From Maniola hyperantus (lineage: Eukaryota; Arthropoda; Insecta; Lepidoptera; Nymphalidae), in contig NC_048539.1 in NCBI RefSeq assembly GCF_902806685.2, positions 8,692,501-8,756,500 of the forward strand: a stretch of DNA of 64,000 bases. Reading direction: 5' to 3'. Under the pieces are notes generated by a model that was not told the origin of the DNA, made no database searches, and was given only the letters and a program-made list of their open reading frames with translations. Within the stretch, counting starts at the first letter, position 1; the number at the start of each line of letters is the position of its first letter. A program made the position numbers and the translations under genes. Of this stretch, positions 12,801-21,697 are shown piece after piece.

Positions 12801-15800
12801 TTAAGTAAGTATCACGGTCAACATTATTTTATTGAAAATGTTATAATAAAACTTAAAGCTAGCCTAATCTAAGTAATTATTGTACAAATCATGCTCACGT
12901 AGAATACTGGCTGCATTTCCGCACTGAACAGCCGAGGTGATCTTTTGCGCAATAAATAAGCATGTCCTCAAGCAGTTTAACCGATTTTGATGAAATTTGG
13001 TACAGAGGTGGCTTCCATCCCGAGGACGGACTTAGGCTACTCCCGGGCCTATGAAATTTGGTACATTATTTATTAGGTATTGTAATTTGGTAGCTTACGT
13101 CCCAGAAATTGACATAGGTAACATTTCATCCCGGAAGTGCAAAGAGTTCCCATGGGATTTTAAAAACCTAAATTTACGTGCCCGAAGTAGCGAGCATCAT
13201 CTAGTAAGAAATATTTATTTTAATTTTGTTACTGTTACCCAACTCTATAATCTATTTAATTAAGTATATCAATGCTTTCCCATTAGCGGCAGTGTATTCT
13301 TGCGTCGTCAAAACGCCCACTACCAACACCGCGCAAAAGAATGGCAATGCAGCTCCTTCTTATATAAGACGTACGATACAAGATGTGAAACATCAAATCG
13401 AGGACTTGAAAAAGGTTATTATCATCCTGTAAATATTTCGGTACAGTACGCGGCCGAAAGTAATGTACATCGGCCTTTAAATGACATTTCGGCTTTGTAG
13501 AGCGTTGTCTCTGTCACTCATAAGTCATACCTATATGACGTTTTGTCGGTCTCAACGGCAGAGACAGTGCTCTACAAATCTGCTATCTCCTTCTAAAGGT
13601 CGATGTACATTATTACTTTCGGCCGCGTACCTACTGTACATAAAACGTGTGTCTGTATTGTATCTTGTCCAACATGGCAATCGTCATATTATTGATGATA
13701 CTAAATGCAAGTGATGTGCACATTTTGATTACGGGCATTTCGCTTGTATTTACGAGTAGGTATTATAGTAGGAACCATGCCAAGTAAGGCAGGGTTTAAA
13801 GGAACAAAAAATTCATCCAAAATATTTCTAAACCGACCCTGGGATCATCAGGGTTCCGTACCTCAAAAGGAAAAAAGGAACCCTTATAGAATCACTTCGT
13901 TGTTTGTCTGTCTGTCTGTCTGTCTGTCAAGAAACCTACAGGGTACTTCCCGTTGACCTAGAATAATGAAATTTGGCAGGTAGGTAGGTCTTATAGCAGA
14001 CATTCGGGGAAAAATCTGAAAACCGTGAATTTGTGATTACATCACACAAAAAAATTAAATTGTGGTCATGAACTAATAATTAGTATTTTCAACTTTCGAA
14101 GTAAGATAACTATATCAAGTGGGGTATCGTATGAAAGGTCTTCACCTGTGCATTTTAAAACAGTTTTTAACCGACTTCAAAAAAAGGAGGAGGTATGTTC
14201 CCCGATTACTCGATGACGCCTGGACCGATTTTAAAAATTCTTTTTTTGTTTGAAAGGGTATACTTCAAAGTTGGTCCCATTTAAATTTGGTGAAGATCTG
14301 ATGAACATCTTCGAAGATAGATACTGGAACTCCTCAACGGATAAGATTAAATTGCTCGCGATCAGTGTAATAGCTTAGTAAACAGTAGATTTTTAACCAG
14401 TCATAGCATAATTCCATGGGGCCACTAAAAATTGTGAAATAATTTTTTTTTACAAAAAAAATAAAAACCGACTTCGATACACAAACACTAAAAATTGAAA
14501 AATAATTTAATTTTTTACCGAATATATTATGTATACACGAGTTAATATAGTTCCATAATAATACTTTTTGGTGCCGGTGCCAATTAGTTTTAGCTGCGCG
14601 AATCGTCTAGACTTCATATTTTTATGAGACTCCACAATGGCACCTCATTGTAAAAAAAAAAAATTTTTATTTTTATGCATCATAGTTTTTGAATTATCGT
14701 GCAAAATGTCGAAAAAATACAACTGTAGTAGGGGAACCCTCGTTGCGCGAGCCTGACTCGCACTTGGCTGGTTTTTATTGATATACTGGCTGATGACTGC
14801 GATTTCTTTCGCGTGGATTTAGATTTTTAAAAATCTTGTGGGAACTGTTTGATTTTTCGGGTTGAAAAGTACCTAGTATATGTAACTGTCCAGGTCTATA
14901 ACTATGCCCATGCAAAAATTTCGTTGATCCGTTGCGACGTGATTTAAGGACAAACCAACTAACCAATTAACCAACAAATAAACACACTTTCGCATTTATA
15001 AGTAATTGGTGATTAGGTGATACAAAGTGAAGGATGATGGTGGGGTCATCTATACCTTCGTGCATTGGTCCGTTAGTCAATCTTTAGAGCAGCAGTTTAT
15101 CCGACGATTATTAATCTTACCCATTCGCTCACACATCCCCGCCACAACCGCATCGTACCAACACAGTACTGTGATAAAATGAAAAATACTGTTTCTAAAT
15201 AGGAATCAATCAAAAAAGAGGATTTACGCCAGATGGAAGAGAAAATTGCAAAGATAATTCAACGCGCTGCGGTAAGTAAGTATGGCATACAAAGAATGTC
15301 TGAGGAATTGTTGTTATTTTTATAATTTACAAGCAAAAATAAGTAAAAGCCAAGTAGGTGTTAATATAATTATTGCTAGATGAAATCCAAGCTATTTTAT
15401 GAAAATCTCTAAGTTTTTGATTTTTGATTCATAGAATATGGGAAAAAGTTGTTTAAACAATGCAGTTAATGATGAAATAATTATATAAAATAATTTTTTT
15501 TTCTTCATTTCAGAAGGTCGATTATAGCCCTACAACAAGCAAAAATTGCACCAAACCTAATCAAGAAATAATAGATGGAAAATCAAAAACATGTGATGAA
15601 AATGGCCAAAATAACGGAATAGCAAAGAGAAAAGAGGTCAATATAAGTAATTTAAAAAAACATAATATTAAGAGATCTTCAAATAATCAGCTAGGACGGA
15701 TCGACAAAAATTGTGATAGAATGATCAAAAAGTTGGAACCATCTTTTGCTGTCAATCTTTGCCTGTGCAGTGGTCAAAAAGCTCCAGCCAAATTAACTCA

Positions 15801-18489
15801 GCCTATTCAACATAGTAATACCTTTAAACCTTTAAGGCAACAACAAATTTTAGGAGATTTAGTTGCTAATATCCCTATTATCAAACAGTCAAAGCATATA
15901 AGCATAAGCAAAGAAAAAAATAATCAAAGTAAATTATCAACAAAAAAAGCATGTCCAAGCGATTGCATTTGTTTTCATAAAATTCCATCTAACACATCGA
16001 TTGATAAACTTTTGGAGACACTATCAAAATGGAATGACAGTTTGAATAAAATACTCGATTTTACTCGGTTTTCTTGTGATCAAACGGAAAATGAAAACAA
16101 GTCAGCAAATTCAGCCTTAGTAAGCCTTGAAAATAAAAAAGGCCATGATGAGTCATCAATTCCTGAAAATAAAACTGCTGAGCTTAATAAAGAAGGCTAT
16201 AATAAAGGTATATCCGATGGAAATATGCTACCACCTACTAGTGAATCTGAATATTTAGGTGCTATAAATTTGGATAAGAGTAACTACAATATGTGTAGAT
16301 GTCCAATAAATAATAATAAGAAAATCATGTATGGTGATGGTGAAATGTTGTCTGATAATGTGCCATACCATTGTATTAATGCTGATATATTATGTGAATG
16401 TCAGAATTCTGTCTTAAGCGAACAACTTCAAGACCCTCAATATTATGAATGTGTGCCATCTAAAATAAAAAAAATATCACATGCGTATTCAGTAGAGGTG
16501 GAAAAACCTAAATTTAAATGCACTGAAACTGAAACTGATTCATTAAAGAAAAATAATAGTACAAAAAGTGTAGAAGTAAGTGAAGATACTTTTATTCATG
16601 ATATAGTCAGTAAATCACAATTATTTCCAAATAAGTGTGATTGTTTTGTAAAGTTCTTAGGTGTCACACTAACAAATTCAAGTTCACCAAATAAAACAAA
16701 GCAAGGCAACTACACATTGAAACCCTCTTCCAAAGTAACAAATAATAAGGAAAATACGATACAGAAAGTATTTTCAAATATAAAAATAAACGATGATAAA
16801 AGTTCTATATTATCTACGAGTTTAGAGAACAGAGAAAACAGAAAAATAAAAAGTGATAATTTAGATTATCTTACTGAAAAAAATAACGTTCTAAGTGAAG
16901 TTAATGATACGAATAGAGATATCTGTGTTTGTTGTAATAACAAAGAAACATCGAAAGATTTGGAGTTAAATACGTACAACTTGTTGGAAGACCATATTAA
17001 AAAAAAGTTGGAAGAATTTCTGCTTTCTTCCTCAAAATCTTCCTGTTTACCACCAGAAGAAGAAAATAAATTATTTAGCACCATCTTGTTCAAAGTAAAA
17101 GAAGTAATTTCAGAAAGCACTAAAGGTTTAAGTTGCAAATGCTGTGAAGAAAGTGCTAATGAGGGGAGCTGGTCAAGAGCATATGGCATGTTACAAGAAT
17201 ATTTAAAAATAAAAATTAAACGAGTTCAATGTTCTTGTATAAGTGACGGAAATGTAGAACAGATATTACCGCCAATTTTAGAAAAAGTATGTGATTTAAT
17301 AGAAAATGACTTTCAGCGATTAAAGGAAAAATTTAAATGTGATAATGATGATAACGAAAATACAGACAAGTTAAATAGAGTACTATTAACCAGCTTTTGT
17401 AACAATGAAAAGTTCACTAGAACTGAAAATGAAGATGAATATACTACCAAAAATCATGAGAATATGTTATTACAAAGAGCTTCTTGTATGCCTCTTGATA
17501 AGTCAGCTGAGCTACTAGAAAGCATTTGCACATGTGAGAAAAAAGTTTCTTGTGAATTTAAAATATATGGTACCGACTGTAATTGTCAACATACGTTTCC
17601 GGAGTCAGGAAATTTGAACTTGATTGTGAACCAGTGCACTGATTTAGTATCTATGAATAACAACAGTTTAATGGGCACCTTAGACACATCTGAATTAACA
17701 CATCCAAGAGAACGTTCATTATTGGTAAAGTGTACACCTATAAAGGACAATAATGACGAATTTATAAATCTTGTTGATTCAATTGAAGCTAAACTAGAGT
17801 TAAAAGCAAAAATCCCATACATTGGTTATACATTTAGTAGTAAATCATTGGTGCAAAATGACACAGTTAAAATTCACTACATATGGAAATCACTTACCGA
17901 TGAAGCATGCCCTAGAAAATGTTCTTACATCATGCATAGAGTGGTTAAAAATGAGAAATCTGAAAATAATGTAAACAATATTTATAATTTGACTAAATCA
18001 TCTTCGAGAAATATACTGTCTGACAGCTATAGAAAAAATACCAATGACACTGTAGTTAATACGTTTGATAACGATGAAGAGTTAGTGTTAAAATATTCTA
18101 ATGATACAAAAGATATCATTAAAACTTTTCATGAAACAAGTTCTGGTACGAAGAATGCCAATATTGACGATTCATCCTGTATGCACGAATATGGACTACA
18201 ATTTTTTTTTGATGATAATAATTACGACAAAAATTATAAATATGACACAAAATTTCTTTACGATTCCTTACATTTGCCCACCGCTACCAATCATTTAACT
18301 AGACCAATTGAAACTGGAAAGACAGATACCGATAACAATAGTTCCGAACTAGAAAATGAGAAGTGTGGTTGTAAAATGGTACCTATTTGTCACGTGAAAA
18401 TGTTAGTGAATAATATCGAAAAGAAGTTGATTGAGTCAAAGTGTATATGTGATTCGTTAAATTCTCAAGTTTGCCCAGTTCATTCGTAG
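837..18489 (+). CDS. Uncharacterised coiled-coil, cysteine-rich protein (5' partial)
   Basis: I do not recognise this family. Eight exons join in frame: 837-1073, 1873-2058, 8990-9232, 9612-9866, 10404-10593, 13293-13414, 15203-15271 and 15514-18489. They total 4,278 bases, or 1,425 residues plus a stop. All junctions are GT-AG; phases are 0 except the 10593/13293 join (phase 1). The first exon follows a TTTCAG acceptor, so the true start is left of the window. Residues 1-222 and about 320-365 are rich in Glu, Lys, Arg, Leu and Gln, typical of coiled coil. Residues 223-307 are more hydrophobic and may fold. From about residue 430 the protein is Asn/Ser/Lys-rich, with recurring Cys-x-Cys pairs such as CQC, CRC, CSC and CEC. 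No signal peptide or membrane segment is visible. A role as a structural or metal-binding protein is only a guess. The exon 6 donor (AAG|GTTATT) is weak. Confidence 0.75.
1124..1153. repeat. Short perfect hairpin in intron
   Basis: The 14-base arm attttacaggaggt and its exact complement acctcctgtaaaat flank a 4-base loop, 50 bases after the donor of the first visible exon. It could be a splicing or structural element, or chance. Confidence 0.5.
2090..2290 (+). repeat. Dispersed repeat with (GACT)n tail, copy 1
   Basis: The block begins with seven GACT units and runs to a gtccgcgcggacgaag head. Related copies lie at 8575-8775, 35755-35965, 44855-45000 and 63601-63665. The body includes actactggacggatcggg. 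It behaves like a non-autonomous retroposon-like family. Confidence 0.65.
2873..3269. repeat. Foldback structure at the left DIRS terminus
   Basis: A 75-base segment at 2873-2947 recurs as its exact reverse complement at 3151-3225, enclosing the left terminal repeat. It is followed at 3221-3269 by a third copy of the element's extreme end. This may be a DIRS internal complementary region or a rearranged second insertion. Confidence 0.65.
2930..3074. repeat. Left inverted terminal repeat of the DIRS-like element
   Basis: It matches the reverse complement of 7676-7821 almost base for base through attttatacactgtag, ttacttggtaacctcgcac and gcgtactcgcccccactacg. The match stops after gctcatt. Confidence 0.75.
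3900..4649 (-). pseudogene. DIRS tyrosine-recombinase-like remnant
   Basis: The minus-strand frame 4549-4289 includes SLSDSTVKSLKLWWQYC, which resembles the core-binding part of DIRS tyrosine recombinases. Below 4289 the broken reading shows a WDP..VL..I motif and a later Leu/Ala-rich helix, as in the start of the catalytic part. Stops interrupt the region, and no intact Arg-His-Arg-Tyr set can be read. Confidence 0.5.
5541..6250 (-). pseudogene. DIRS reverse-transcriptase remnant
   Basis: Two minus-strand frames (about 6250-5883 and 5843-5541) carry reverse-transcriptase features. These are GAISECKRTKDQF and PKPNGNKR in the fingers, GLPFGLSVAPRRFTK in the palm, and the catalytic-type YLDD near 5610-5625. 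A frame break near 5880 and an altered block between them show it is inactive. Sequence from 4650 to 5540 should hold RNase H and methyltransferase-like parts, but I cannot read them reliably. Confidence 0.65.
6655..6996 (-). pseudogene. Gag-like frame of the DIRS element
   Basis: A 113-codon minus-strand frame lies just upstream (in element sense) of the reverse transcriptase. Its position fits the DIRS first ORF, and its C-terminal part is Gln/Lys/Asn-rich. I cannot identify a domain, so the call rests on position. Confidence 0.45.
7240..7513. repeat. Two-copy tandem repeat in the DIRS leader
   Basis: A unit of about 134 bases at 7240-7373 is repeated at 7374-7513, with a small length difference near the middle. 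Each unit contains gactcgcagtcaa twice, so that motif occurs four times. Confidence 0.8.
7676..7821. repeat. Right inverted terminal repeat of the DIRS-like element
   Basis: Reverse complement of 2930-3074. Beyond the shared core this end continues with aataatgaagcaacgaatg, which also occurs in reverse complement at 3226-3245. Confidence 0.75.
8575..8775 (-). repeat. (GACT)n-tailed dispersed repeat, copy 2
   Basis: Reverse-oriented relative of the block at 2090-2290. It has the gcgacttcgtccgcgtgga head first and cagtcagtcagtcag at its end. Confidence 0.65.
9350..9408. repeat. 28-bp near-perfect hairpin in intron
   Basis: Arms 9350-9377 and 9381-9408 pair with one mismatch around a 3-base loop. 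Part of the left arm is acttgcacttgtcagaacgt. The tiny loop argues against an ordinary microRNA precursor; a palindromic repeat end or recombination scar is more likely. Confidence 0.7.
10594..13292. other. Intron of gene 1 with repeat fragments
   Basis: The region is AT-rich. Fragments of the CGCG-head family are visible at about 10755-10960 and 12955-13045. From about 11100 to 12950 I see no gene, RNA or defined element. Confidence 0.5.
13446..13630. repeat. Palindromic MITE-like element
   Basis: Ends gtacgcggccgaaagtaatg and its approximate reverse complement enclose a second internal inversion (ctttgtagagc and gctctacaaa). A diverged relative lies at 48166-48315. It begins 31 bases after the exon ending at 13414. 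Confidence 0.65.
13849..14772 (-). repeat. GGGTTCCGTA-ended element, interrupted copy
   Basis: One end is gggttccgtacctcaaaagg and the other is gactcgcacttggctggttt, the two termini seen together at 55628-56108 and 59645-60031. The middle (14168-14642) is replaced by a different repeat, so this copy was hit by a later insertion. Confidence 0.65.
14168..14642 (+). repeat. AACCGACTTC-type repeat inserted in the GGGTTCCGTA element
   Basis: It starts ttaaccgacttcaaaaaaag and contains gaagatctgatgaacatctt and cgaatcgtctagacttcat. The same sequence in reverse lies at 61225-61735, with short pieces at 21265-21320 and 42490-42545. Confidence 0.65.
14780..14995 (+). repeat. CGCG-head dispersed repeat
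   Basis: A diverged copy with tttcgcgtggatttagattt and the tail accaacaaataaacacactt. It belongs to a family with many copies in this window. Confidence 0.55.
15514..18489 (+). CDS. Large terminal exon of gene 1
   Basis: This 2,976-base exon encodes the last 991 residues of gene 1 and ends in TAG. It opens after TTCATTTCAG and stays in frame for 69 codons before its first Met codon at 15721, so that ATG is not the start. The protein is low-complexity (Asn, Ser, Lys, Glu) with many Cys-x-Cys pairs, among them CLC, CIC, CRC, CEC, CDC, CVCC, CKCC, CSC, CTC, CNC and CGC. The last 40 residues hold CGCK, CICDS and CPVHS. A single very long 3' exon with rapidly drifting sequence is common in fast-evolving insect genes. 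Zinc or other metal binding is possible but unproven. Confidence 0.85.
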   Translation, partial: KVDYSPTTSKNCTKPNQEIIDGKSKTCDENGQNNGIAKRKEVNISNLKKHNIKRSSNNQLGRIDKNCDRMIKKLEPSFAVNLCLCSGQKAPAKLTQPIQHSNTFKPLRQQQILGDLVANIPIIKQSKHISISKEKNNQSKLSTKKACPSDCICFHKIPSNTSIDKLLETLSKWNDSLNKILDFTRFSCDQTENENKSANSALVSLENKKGHDESSIPENKTAELNKEGYNKGISDGNMLPPTSESEYLGAINLDKSNYNMCRCPINNNKKIMYGDGEMLSDNVPYHCINADILCECQNSVLSEQLQDPQYYECVPSKIKKISHAYSVEVEKPKFKCTETETDSLKKNNSTKSVEVSEDTFIHDIVSKSQLFPNKCDCFVKFLGVTLTNSSSPNKTKQGNYTLKPSSKVTNNKENTIQKVFSNIKINDDKSSILSTSLENRENRKIKSDNLDYLTEKNNVLSEVNDTNRDICVCCNNKETSKDLELNTYNLLEDHIKKKLEEFLLSSSKSSCLPPEEENKLFSTILFKVKEVISESTKGLSCKCCEESANEGSWSRAYGMLQEYLKIKIKRVQCSCISDGNVEQILPPILEKVCDLIENDFQRLKEKFKCDNDDNENTDKLNRVLLTSFCNNEKFTRTENEDEYTTKNHENMLLQRASCMPLDKSAELLESICTCEKKVSCEFKIYGTDCNCQHTFPESGNLNLIVNQCTDLVSMNNNSLMGTLDTSELTHPRERSLLVKCTPIKDNNDEFINLVDSIEAKLELKAKIPYIGYTFSSKSLVQNDTVKIHYIWKSLTDEACPRKCSYIMHRVVKNEKSENNVNNIYNLTKSSSRNILSDSYRKNTNDTVVNTFDNDEELVLKYSNDTKDIIKTFHETSSGTKNANIDDSSCMHEYGLQFFFDDNNYDKNYKYDTKFLYDSLHLPTATNHLTRPIETGKTDTDNNSSELENEKCGCKMVPICHVKMLVNNIEKKLIESKCICDSLNSQVCPVHS

Positions 18490-18619
18490 GAGATAATACA
18501 ATATTTAAATTGATTTAAAAATACATACATTTATGTAAATGTACTCTCGGTGAAAAATTTATATTTTGACTATTAAATCATGAGTAGTAACAGTGCCATT
18601 GTTTATTCGTGGTTACAGT

Positions 18620-18629
18620 AATAAATAAA
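18620..18629 (+). terminator. Candidate polyadenylation signals of gene 1
   Basis: Overlapping AATAAA hexamers start at 18620 and 18624, about 130 bases after the stop codon at 18489. Confidence 0.5.
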
Positions 18630-18849
18630 ATAATTTATTATAACAATACTGTTTTCTTAAAGATTCTCAAGAAACTAATATACACATACATATTATTCAG
18701 CTTTATAATAAACACAAAGTGCCATCTAATGTTAGATTTCTTTTGAGATATTGGTAAGAAAACCAAAGCAATAAGGTTAAATGAGGCAACACACTTTCTA
18801 ACGATTATAGGCTAGAATAGAATGTAGTGTACAGTGTAGTGTACTGGGG

Positions 18850-19610
18850 TACTGACATCGCCGGACCTTTTCAACATCTATGTGAACAGCCTGATGGAGG
18901 AGCTGAGAAGCACCAAATTTGGTTGTCATGTCGGTGGAGTTTATATTAACAACTTAAGTCACACTGATATGGAAGGATATGGTGCTACTCATTCCCTCTA
19001 TCAAGGGGCTACGGAAGCTATTAAGTATTTGTGAAAAATACACTATAAGTCACAGACTTAGATATAACGTTTCCAAAACAGAAATGATGGTTTTAAATGT
19101 GGAAAGGGCCCGGACAGTGTCCCTCCGGTGTGTGAGTGGCGTGGAAATCCGGAAGTGGCGAAATTCAAGTATTTCGGCCACATGTTGACGGAGAACCTCA
19201 ACGAAGATAATGATAACGCACGCGAGAGGAGGGCGCTTGCCGTAAGATGCAACATGATCGTGCGTAGATTTTTCCGCTGCAATGAACAAGTGATGAACAC
19301 TTTTTTCAGAGCGTTCCGTCAAAACCTTAACACTTGTCAACTCTGGTATAACTATACAAGACGCTTGTATAGTGCTATCAGGGTGCAAGTGCAATGATGT
19401 CTCCTGATGAAACTACCGCGATTTTGCAGTGCATCGACCATGTTTGCATCGGCAAAATTACCCGACTTCTTCGCAATTATATACGTTCCAGAATAGCTTC
19501 CTTTTGGGAGAGACTATGTCACTCTTATAATGAGATTCTCCGGACGATGTGTGAGCATTTGGTTGTCGCCATCGACCGCTATTGGTTGACGCAGCATCGC
19601 AGTGCGAATC
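18850..19610 (+). pseudogene. Non-LTR reverse-transcriptase remnant
   Basis: Broken plus-strand frames read like the end of a LINE reverse transcriptase: a SPDLFNIYVNSLM-like stretch, then FKYFGHMLTENLNEDND and RERRALAVRCN. Frameshifts and stops interrupt it throughout. The catalytic Asp pair is not intact. The clade is uncertain. Confidence 0.55.
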
Positions 19611-19725
19611 GAAAATAACGATAGAAATATTGTACACTAATACATTATTGTACAATGCGTAAAAATGTCTTTTCACGCGCCATTTTAACTTTGTGTCAAA
19701 TGTCATGTAAAAGTACTATCAAAAA

Positions 19726-20340
19726 GGATAGACGCCTCGATTTTTCGAGGGATAGATGCCTTGAGGCGCCTCTGAGGGGCATCTCTCCCGCCTGCCTTTT
19801 ACATATAATACATGTCAGCGTATTTTTAAATATTTTTATGTTCTTCTGGACCTACTATATATTATTTTGCAATATAATTTTCATAGAAATAGACCAAAAC
19901 AGCAAGAGAGACCAAAACAAAAATATCACTGAAATAACGTGGGGAAAGTTAAAAGTTAAATTTTGATTTTTTTTTGTTGGAAAGGGTTTTTAAAGTTTTA
20001 ATAAGTATGGTTGTATGACCCATTTTAGAATTATGTTTAAATATTATAAATAAAACATTTTATCAATTACATATTTTACCTATCTTACACCATAGGGCAT
20101 CTATCCTCCTTGGCATTTTCATGGCAGGGCATCTATCCCATCAAAAGGCGTCTATCCCCAAAAAAATGGATCTGCGAAAATTTACTTACTGCAAAACCAG
20201 TAATTGTTAGGTTAACAAAAACTAGTCGTAACGTTATATGAAAGATTAAACTAGCTATACTAACAGGAATCATTCAAATTAAATTATTATTTTTTAAATT
20301 AGAACGCCTTTTCAAAAGTGGGACATCCCGCATCTATCCG
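19726..20340. repeat. Cluster of GGCATCTATCC / GATAGATGCC motifs
   Basis: Variants of gatagacgcc and gatagatgcc at 19727-19790 face ggcatctatcc and ggcgtctatcc at 20096-20160, with a last gcatctatcc near 20330. The inverted arrangement suggests the subterminal parts of one small transposon. Confidence 0.4.
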
Positions 20341-20619
20341 TACATAAAATATGATTTATACAACAACAATAACTGTCTGGCACTAATTCAGATAATATAT
20401 TATACTACATAATATCGATGTTTCCTTGTGGACCTAAATCTTCAATGAATTATTTTGGATAGGAATGAAGAAAAAGTCAGCAATGTGTTTAGATATTTAT
20501 GTTGTATTATATTTTAATATCCCGATGTTAAGTTTACTGGTTAATACACCTTAATTAAATTAAATTTATTTATGCGCCATGTTCCTAATGTAAGAAGTAT
20601 GGGGATGTTTTTGTTAATA

Positions 20620-20725
20620 GTGAAGTCTGCCTGGGCCAGCGTGGCAGACTATCGCATAAAATTCTTCTTCTCATTCTGAGACGAGATCCATGTCAGTAGT
20701 TGTTTGGCAATGCATGATGAATCAC
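20620..20725 (+). repeat. 3' part of a tRNA-derived SINE
   Basis: Contains gtgaagtctgcctgggccag and the following tctgagacgagatcc, matching the 3' half of the SINE copies at 31110-31345 and 47452-47772. The tRNA-like head is missing. Confidence 0.5.
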
Positions 20726-20996
20726 ACAGCTACTTTACTTTGGTGCTGACTAATACCATTATTGTATTATATGAAAATTAGGGATCAATTTAGTTAAAAT
20801 TGGTAACCCTGATTTTATTCTATAGTATTACTAATCTGTATTGTTGTTAAATCTATCGTATGGTGGACATCCTGTTCTCTTCTCTTTGGCACCATGGCGC
20901 CGGCATCTTATTGTAATAGATTAGCTCTCTTTTTAAATTTTGTTATAGGTACATTGTAATTATACCAGTTCATCCACAGCGATCTTCTTGTAACAA

Positions 20997-21203
20997 TCAA
21001 GTACGGACTAAGTCGCTTGAAAGTGTACCTGTGCAGGCTACAGCTTCGAGACTAGACACGATTATATCATATTCTTGCGGAAGGTCACTCAAGATAATCT
21101 CTGCAACCTCAGCATCCTTAATAGCTATGCCAATATCTGTCAACTGCTGGACAAAAGTCGTTGTGGGACACCGCCCTTCCAGTTTGTGGCTCTCGCTCGG
21201 CAC
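20997..21203 (-). pseudogene. Copia-type gag fragment
   Basis: The 68-codon minus-strand frame contains IKDAEVAEIILSDLPQEYD and IVSSLEAV, closely like the conserved part of Copia gag (UBN2-type). No protease, integrase or RT follows, so it is an isolated fragment next to, but opposite in type to, the LTR element at 21382. Confidence 0.6.
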
Positions 21204-21381
21204 GTTTTCTCTAGTTGATTATGTCATAAAATTCAAATAATTTATTCAAAATAGGTAATAAATTACTCTTTTTAACCGACTTCCAAAAAGGAGGTGGTTC
21301 TCAATTCGGCCCGTTTTGTTTTTTTTTTATTTTATTTTTTTATTGATTGTCAGTTGTTGGATTCGTAAGATATAGTGGTGA

Positions 21382-21697
21382 TGTAGCTGAAAGGTTGGTG
21401 CAATGAAGAACCAGCTACATATAGTGATGTTTATTTTACACTTTACAATTGATATGTTATGTACAATACAGACGGGCTCGCGAGCTTTATATAATACAAT
21501 GGTAGAAGATGTTGACGTGACGAGCGGATGATAGGGAACACAGACTACAGTGTATATGATAGGGAATGTGGAATCTTGTAACGTGCGTGACCAGGAGGAT
21601 TCCCCACTGCGTTCCAAATTTGAATATTGTTGTGTGGCAGCTGCGAAGTTTTCCTAATAGCTACCAGCCAAGTAACGGTAGAGGTTGCACCTCTACA
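21382..21697 (-). repeat. Intact LTR
   Basis: A 316-base repeat with TGTAG...CTACA ends. It includes the uninterrupted site gaccaggaggat, which in the other LTR is broken by a transposon. Confidence 0.75.

Noticed and set aside
13415..13430. Donor at 13429 (cct|gtaaat) for exon 6 of gene 1
   Set aside because: It looks stronger than AAG|GTTATT but breaks the frame with the next exon; only 13414 keeps phase.
15721..15723. ATG at 15721 as the start of a 922-residue single-exon gene
   Set aside because: The same frame is open back to 15514, which follows a good acceptor, and upstream exons join in phase.
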